Shown here piece after piece: positions 6,727-10,318 of a stretch of 10,318 nt of DNA. The stretch's first letter is position 1. Every line of letters starts with the position of its first letter. Made by a program: the position numbers and the translations under genes. The DNA comes from Legionellaceae bacterium UBA2794. Lineage in GTDB: Bacteria; Pseudomonadota; Gammaproteobacteria; Legionellales; Legionellaceae. The stretch spans positions 50,094 to 60,411 of the forward strand of contig DEHS01000080.1 in NCBI GenBank assembly GCA_002352055.1, in the 5' to 3' direction. The notes beneath the pieces were generated by a model. It had not been told where the DNA came from. It searched no databases and saw only the letters and a program-made list of their open reading frames with translations.

Positions 6727-6766
6727 GCCTTACTTATACCTGTCAATCCTTGAACTAGGTAAGAGT

Positions 6767-6794
6767 GTTATAACTTATTTTTTTTCAATAGCAA
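6767..6794 (-). promoter_or_regulatory. Candidate promoter of the HTH regulator gene
   Basis: TTGCTA (6794-6789) and TATAAC (6772-6767) are separated by 16 bases that include a run of eight A. This would start transcription near 6760 and give a leader of about 85 bases. Both boxes match consensus well for an AT-rich region, but such matches are common by chance. Confidence 0.4.
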
Positions 6795-6804
6795 AGTTTT
6801 TTTT

Positions 6805-6831
6805 TTAATGAAAACAATTATTTTTCATTAA
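6805..6831. repeat. 10-bp perfect inverted repeat upstream of the HTH regulator promoter
   Basis: TTAATGAAAA (6805-6814) and TTTTCATTAA (6822-6831) are perfect inverted repeats with a 7-base spacer (CAATTAT). The dyad lies about ten bases upstream of the candidate -35 box, and a run of T separates the two. That is a typical place for an activator or autoregulator site. The surrounding gene-free stretch (6675-6946, 272 bases) otherwise shows only AT-rich sequence. Confidence 0.45.
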
Positions 6832-6946
6832 GTTATCTTTATGAGCAGAAACTCCGTTGAAAGTCTTTTGATTTGTTCGAGATAATGTATTTTTAAATCC
6901 TCTTAAATCAAAGTTCGTGGTTTCCAATTCGCGTTATTACCTTGGT

Positions 6947-8182
6947 TTATTGGTCAATCACATGAAGTATGTGATTGGCATGCTCAATGGCCTGCAGATA
7001 AGAGCGGGTTAATTCCTGTTCATCGAGGGTTATATTTGCAAGTTGGTTAAAATTAGCCTGTTCGTAATTTATTGTAAACTTAAGAAGGGCACCCAACTCT
7101 CCAGCATGATCAAGAAGTGCTTCATTTAACGTTTCACTTAATTGTATTTTAGATAAAAGGGAAGTCATGGGTTCATTTAAAATGCCATCCAAGGTGGATA
7201 ATATTCCTGCGGTGTAAGCCTGATGTGGGTTAGGATATCCGGTGACTTTTGCTAAAGACTCACACATTTTAGCTCGAATCAGAGTGAGCTCAAGCAGATC
7301 AGGAGCGAGATCGTCCATACTGGATAATAATAGTAAACTTATCCAATTGCGGATTTGAACCAAACCTAACTGATTTATGGCATCCATAAGAGAATCAATT
7401 TTTCTTCCGCTATACATCGATGCTGAATTAGCCAAGCGAAGGATCCGATAGCTAAGTTTGGGAATTTGTAAAATATTATCTTCAATCTGTTGAAGAGGTA
7501 CAGAATCATTATTAATTTCAGCAATTAATTGTAACAGATGGCTCTTATTTTCCGAGAGTTGTTGGCCTTTAAAGGGATCCGGTTTGTTGAGAAAAAAACC
7601 TTGGAAATAATCAAAACCAAGGTCGATACACGTATTAAATTGCTGTTTGTCTTCGATTTTCTCAGCGAGTAATTTTTGGTTAAAAAGTTCTTTTAGAGGT
7701 TTCAGTTGCATTAGAATCTGTTGTTTGGACAAATGTAACACGTCAATTTTAATGATGTCTGCCAAAGCGATGAGCGGTTCTAGTTCTTTACGATAAATGA
7801 AATCATCCAGTGCAATTTTATAGCCATCTTCTTTAAGTTGCTTCAGATTATCTAATAAGAGTTTATCAACAGTAACGGTCTCCAGTACTTCAATAACTAT
7901 ACGATTCCTAGGAAGTAAATGGGGAATTTTTTCAATTAAGTTATTATAGGTAAAGTTTATAAACGCACGTTTGGTGCCAATAACAGAATTTAAATCCAGA
8001 TTCGTAAAAATTTGGGTAATTACTGACGAAGTTGCCGCATCACCATGTACCGGATTTAAATGATTTATTGAAGACGAAAGCTCATCATGGTTACGATATA
8101 AAAGTTCATAGGCATACACCGAACCTTTTTTATCATAGATCCCTTGTCTCGCTAATAATGTTTTTATTGGTGGTTGCGTCAA
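6947..8182 (-). CDS. EAL-HDOD signalling protein (YuxH/CdgJ-like), probably without phosphodiesterase activity
   Basis: 411-residue cytoplasmic protein with an EAL domain (about 5-205) followed by an HDOD domain (about 208-395). EAL marks are YELLYR (25-30), FINFT (74-78), VIEVLE (96-101), ALDDF (124-128), IIKID (143-147), AEKIE (173-177) and FQGFFLNKP (193-201). The signature EAL reads ELL, and the catalytic loop DDFGTG/S is DDFIYR, so c-di-GMP hydrolysis is doubtful, as known for YuxH/CdgJ relatives. The HDOD part contains IPKLSYRILRLANSA (240-254) and DAINQLGLVQIRNWI (267-281) and lacks an HD metal pair, as the family does. Relatives affect motility and signalling by unknown contacts. The start is a TTG at 8182: an in-frame stop lies four codons upstream and no early ATG exists. 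Confidence 0.92.
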   Translation of the reverse strand: MTQPPIKTLLARQGIYDKKGSVYAYELLYRNHDELSSSINHLNPVHGDAATSSVITQIFTNLDLNSVIGTKRAFINFTYNNLIEKIPHLLPRNRIVIEVLETVTVDKLLLDNLKQLKEDGYKIALDDFIYRKELEPLIALADIIKIDVLHLSKQQILMQLKPLKELFNQKLLAEKIEDKQQFNTCIDLGFDYFQGFFLNKPDPFKGQQLSENKSHLLQLIAEINNDSVPLQQIEDNILQIPKLSYRILRLANSASMYSGRKIDSLMDAINQLGLVQIRNWISLLLLSSMDDLAPDLLELTLIRAKMCESLAKVTGYPNPHQAYTAGILSTLDGILNEPMTSLLSKIQLSETLNEALLDHAGELGALLKFTINYEQANFNQLANITLDEQELTRSYLQAIEHANHILHVIDQ

Positions 8183-8209
8183 TTTAGCAGCTTATTTTCT
8201 TTATTATGA

Positions 8210-8226
8210 AATGATTATATATCATT
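8210..8226. promoter_or_regulatory. Dyad over a candidate -10 box upstream of the EAL-HDOD gene
   Basis: TATAAT on the minus strand (8219-8214) lies 31 bases before the TTG start. It is enclosed by the 6-base inverted repeat AATGAT/ATCATT (8210-8215 and 8221-8226, five-base spacer). The -35 region is poor; TTGAAC occurs but 21 bases upstream. A 10-base palindrome AATTGCAATT lies further up at 8247-8256. Read as a possible regulated promoter, low certainty. Confidence 0.3.
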
Positions 8227-8268
8227 GATTGTCATCTTGGGTTCAAAATTGCAATTCAAAATATCCCA

Positions 8269-8288
8269 GGCTCACCAAAAGGCAAGCC
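8269..8288 (-). terminator. Terminator-like hairpin after gcvPB
   Basis: Just past the gcvPB stop, the minus-strand RNA can pair GGCTTGCC with GGTGAGCC around a TTTT loop: eight pairs including two G-U. The two wobble pairs become mismatches in the opposite-strand RNA, so the fold favours this strand. The run after the stem (TGGGATATTTTG) is not a good U tract, so termination may be partial. Confidence 0.4.
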
Positions 8289-8294
8289 GTGATG

Positions 8295-9755
8295 TTACTT
8301 ATCGTTCTTATCTGCAAAATAGTTTAAATTCAATTCACGCGCAGCTTTGACATCATCCAGCCTTTTGACGGGGAGGGTATGGGGCGCATCTTTCAATATA
8401 CCGGGATTGGTTGCCGCTTCTTCCCTTATAGTGTGCATGGCAGCTACAAAGGCATCCATTTCCTCTTTACTTTCCGTTTCAGTGGGTTCAATCAGCAAAC
8501 ATTCGGGAATTAATAAAGGGAAATAAGTAGTCGGTGCATGGAACCCATAATCTAATAACCGTTTCGCTAGATCCATGGCGGTAATGCCAAATGCCTTTTT
8601 TTCCGGACTTAAAGTCAGGATAAACTCATGAGAGGCTCGTCGTTTTGGGTAAGCTGGGGTAAACCCTGCTTTACTTAATTCTTTTAGCAGGTAATTCGCA
8701 TTAAGTGTGGCGTATTCTGAAACGCGCAATAATCCTTCTTTACCTAAAACTTTCATATAAAAATAAGCGCGCAATAAAATCCCGGCATTACCCATAAAAC
8801 AGGAGAGTCTGCCAATACTTTGAGGATAATCTTGTTTGGTAGCCCAAGCAAATCCTGAGTCCGTTTTCTTTACAACAGGTAAGGGCATAAAAGGAGCTAA
8901 CCGTTTGCCTACAGCCACTGGACCAGCACCCGGACCACCTCCACCATGTGGCGTGGCAAATGTTTTGTGCAGGTTTAAATGCATGACGTCAAATCCCATA
9001 TCTCCCGGCCTGACTTTACCCAATATGGCGTTTAAATTGGCTCCATCATAATACAGCAAACCTCCAGCCTGATGGACTAAGGCAGCAATATCTTTGATTT
9101 GTCGCATAAATAGACCAAGAGTTGAAGGATTGGTCAGCATAATTCCGGCGGTGCGAGGCCCCACTTTGCTTTTTAGTTCTTCAAGATTGATATCACCATT
9201 TTCACCTGTTGCAATCTCAACAACCTTGAAACCACACATAACCGCTGAGGCAAGATTAGTCCCGTGTGCCGCGTCGGGAATAAGCATTTCATCTCGCGTC
9301 GTATCACCTCGGGATTGATGGTAGGCTTTGATCATTGCAACACCGGCAAATTCACCTTGAGAGCCCGCCATGGGTGTAAGGGAAACGCCGGCCATTCCGG
9401 TTATTTCGGCAATGTGACTTTGCAGCTGATAGATTGACTCCAGAAATCCCTGGCTATTCTGTTCCAGTACTAGCGGATGGCGATTAATAAATCCTGGAAT
9501 TGATGCGGCTTTGTGTACTCCTCGAGGATTGTATTTCATCGTACAGGAGCCTAAAGGGTAAAAATTGGTATCTATGGCAAAATTCTTGTGCGATAAAAGA
9601 GTATAATGTCGTACCACCTGAAGTTCCGAACAGGCAGGCAGTCGTGGTGGATTTTCGCGCTGGAATTCAGGGGGGAGAGCATATTTGCTTTTGATAATAT
9701 GCGGTGCTTGTGCCCTTGCCTGGCGTTGTGCTTTTGATAATTCAAAAATCAACAT
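8295..9755 (-). CDS. gcvPB: Glycine dehydrogenase (decarboxylating) subunit 2, GcvPB
   Basis: C-terminal-type half of the pyridoxal-phosphate P-protein of the glycine cleavage system. With GcvPA it decarboxylates glycine and passes the aminomethyl group to lipoyl GcvH. The protein is 486 residues, normal for split GcvPB. It shows FYPLGSCTMKYNP (65-77), LTPMAGSQGEFAG (126-138), DAAHGTNLASA (161-171), YYDGANLNAI (235-244) and NLHKTFATPHGGGGPG (261-276), where Lys264 is the predicted cofactor lysine. The ATG at 9755 overlaps the end of the yciI-like gene by seven bases (ATGTTGA) and has GAAGG six bases upstream, so translation is coupled. It is the last gene of the operon seen here, with a weak terminator-like hairpin after the stop. 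Confidence 0.97.
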   Translation of the reverse strand: MLIFELSKAQRQARAQAPHIIKSKYALPPEFQRENPPRLPACSELQVVRHYTLLSHKNFAIDTNFYPLGSCTMKYNPRGVHKAASIPGFINRHPLVLEQNSQGFLESIYQLQSHIAEITGMAGVSLTPMAGSQGEFAGVAMIKAYHQSRGDTTRDEMLIPDAAHGTNLASAVMCGFKVVEIATGENGDINLEELKSKVGPRTAGIMLTNPSTLGLFMRQIKDIAALVHQAGGLLYYDGANLNAILGKVRPGDMGFDVMHLNLHKTFATPHGGGGPGAGPVAVGKRLAPFMPLPVVKKTDSGFAWATKQDYPQSIGRLSCFMGNAGILLRAYFYMKVLGKEGLLRVSEYATLNANYLLKELSKAGFTPAYPKRRASHEFILTLSPEKKAFGITAMDLAKRLLDYGFHAPTTYFPLLIPECLLIEPTETESKEEMDAFVAAMHTIREEAATNPGILKDAPHTLPVKRLDDVKAARELNLNYFADKNDK

Positions 9756-10057
9756 AATGTACCTTCCGTTTTTTGAATAAGTTCTTTAAGTTCATCACAA
9801 TGTTTGACAGGAATGAACTCAATAAATTCATATTTGGCAATTTCCGCTAAATAATAAGGGTCATTCTTAAATAGTTCTTCCAGATGTTCCCTATCATTGG
9901 TGGCTGCGATAATAATTCCACCCGTTCTTGGTTTCAAAGGCCCTGATGCAATCAATAAGCCCTGTTTATAGTGATATTCGAGAAACTCACGGTGGGCCTG
10001 CAGATATTTATCCACTTCGCTAATGGGCGTGATATAGGTAAGTCGTATAATGAACAT
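9749..10057 (-). CDS. YciI-family protein embedded between gcvPA and gcvPB
   Basis: 102-residue protein of the YCII/dimeric alpha-beta barrel group. The family pattern is visible: an early beta strand (MFIIRLTY), AHREFLEYHYKQGLLIASGP (21-40) with His22, PRTGGIII (43-50), a DP pair (66-67) and AKYEFIEFIPV (74-84). A cysteine-ending tail of about 18 residues follows the core. The biochemical role of YciI proteins is not generally known. The ATG shares its A with the gcvPA stop (TAATG) and is preceded by AGGGG; the stop overlaps the gcvPB start by seven bases. This tight packing implies one transcript and coupled translation with both halves of the glycine decarboxylase, which hints at a role linked to it. 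Confidence 0.88.
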   Translation of the reverse strand: MFIIRLTYITPISEVDKYLQAHREFLEYHYKQGLLIASGPLKPRTGGIIIAATNDREHLEELFKNDPYYLAEIAKYEFIEFIPVKHCDELKELIQKTEGTLC

Positions 10058-10318
10058 TATTCACCCCTTTTCAGAATGCTGTTTAAAGTTTCAGCGTAGT
10101 GCGCTATTTCCTTTGCCGTGCGCATTTCAGTGGCGCAGACTAAAAGCGTATTAGGCAGCTCAGGATAATAGTCATCAGGAGCAAAACCACCAGCAATTCC
10201 CGCTTCAGCAAGTTGAACCATGACATCCTTCACGGGTTGATCAAGGCGTAGCAATGCTTCATGGAAATAAGGAGTGTTAAAAGCCAGCTCGACCCCATCT
10301 ATTTGGGTTAATGCAGTC
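10057..10318 (-). CDS. gcvPA: Glycine dehydrogenase (decarboxylating) subunit 1, GcvPA, C-terminal 86 residues, cut by window edge
   Basis: Only the C-terminal end is in the window; the rest lies beyond 10318. The visible part reads through F-N-T-P-Y-F-H, AEAGIAGGFAPDDYYPELPN and LLVCATEMRTAKEIAHYAETLNSIL, which matches the end of GcvPA (the 'GI-GG' turn, then LLVC-TE and a final helix). It pairs with GcvPB to form the split P-protein of the glycine cleavage system. The TAA stop overlaps the start of the yciI-like gene by one base. An internal TTG at 10254 is a normal Leu codon, not a start. The short visible length leaves the assignment dependent on the gcvPB neighbour. Confidence 0.88.
   Translation of the reverse strand, partial: TALTQIDGVELAFNTPYFHEALLRLDQPVKDVMVQLAEAGIAGGFAPDDYYPELPNTLLVCATEMRTAKEIAHYAETLNSILKRGE

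Noticed and set aside
6675..6746. A longer N-terminus for the HTH regulator starting at 6746
   Set aside because: The ATG at 6674 has a strong ribosome-binding site directly ahead, and the extra residues would translate the leader hairpin and fit no HTH family start.
6781..6806. T-runs read as possible sequencing slippage or a broken gene
   Set aside because: No split frame or protein fragment continues on either side; the stretch fits intergenic AT-rich DNA.
6805..6831. Intrinsic terminator of the EAL-HDOD gene
   Set aside because: The stem has only two G-C pairs, and on the minus strand it is followed by an A run rather than a U run.
8836..9694. Several plus-strand open frames of 64-74 codons
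   Set aside because: All are antisense shadows of gcvPB, where codon bias opens the opposite strand.

Overview
The window looks like chromosomal DNA of a Legionella-like gammaproteobacterium. The DNA is AT-rich, genes are closely packed, and the content is a mix of housekeeping and signalling genes: glycine decarboxylase split into two subunits, an RMD1/DUF155 membrane protein, an EAL-HDOD signalling protein, a purine-type permease and a class I photolyase. The genus is inferred from gene content and codon/base character, not from a marker gene. I see no mobile element, CRISPR array, tRNA or rRNA.

Left part (1-2163, all minus strand): the N-terminal 202 residues of a beta-ketoacyl synthase run off the left edge, behind a recognisable promoter with an inverted repeat over its -10 box. 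Upstream of it lie a tandem-GNAT acetyltransferase and an exported methionine sulfoxide reductase B. A short divergent intergenic region (2164-2292) separates these from two plus-strand genes: an ElaA-type GNAT acetyltransferase and a CPD photolyase (phrB). phrB meets the next minus-strand gene tail to tail with a 2-base gap.

Middle part (4205-6946, minus strand): a probable transcription unit of an RMD1-family (DUF155) protein followed after 14 bases by an NCS2/AzgA-type nucleobase permease. Upstream of both is a small phage-repressor-like HTH regulator. The 272-base stretch upstream of that regulator holds a plausible promoter, a 10-bp perfect AT-rich inverted repeat and a short leader hairpin.

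Right part (6947-10318, minus strand): an EAL-HDOD protein with a degenerate EAL domain and a TTG start, then the downstream end of a glycine-cleavage operon. Here gcvPA (C-terminal 86 residues only), a YciI-family gene and gcvPB are translationally coupled, with the yciI-like gene inserted between the two halves of the P-protein and overlapping both.

Most genes are ordinary members of known families. The points most worth a second look are the yciI insertion inside gcvP, the unusual cysteine and histidine pattern of the exported MsrB, the regulator/RMD1/permease block with its dyads, and the dyad over the synthase promoter. I did not find convincing evidence of a wholly new system.
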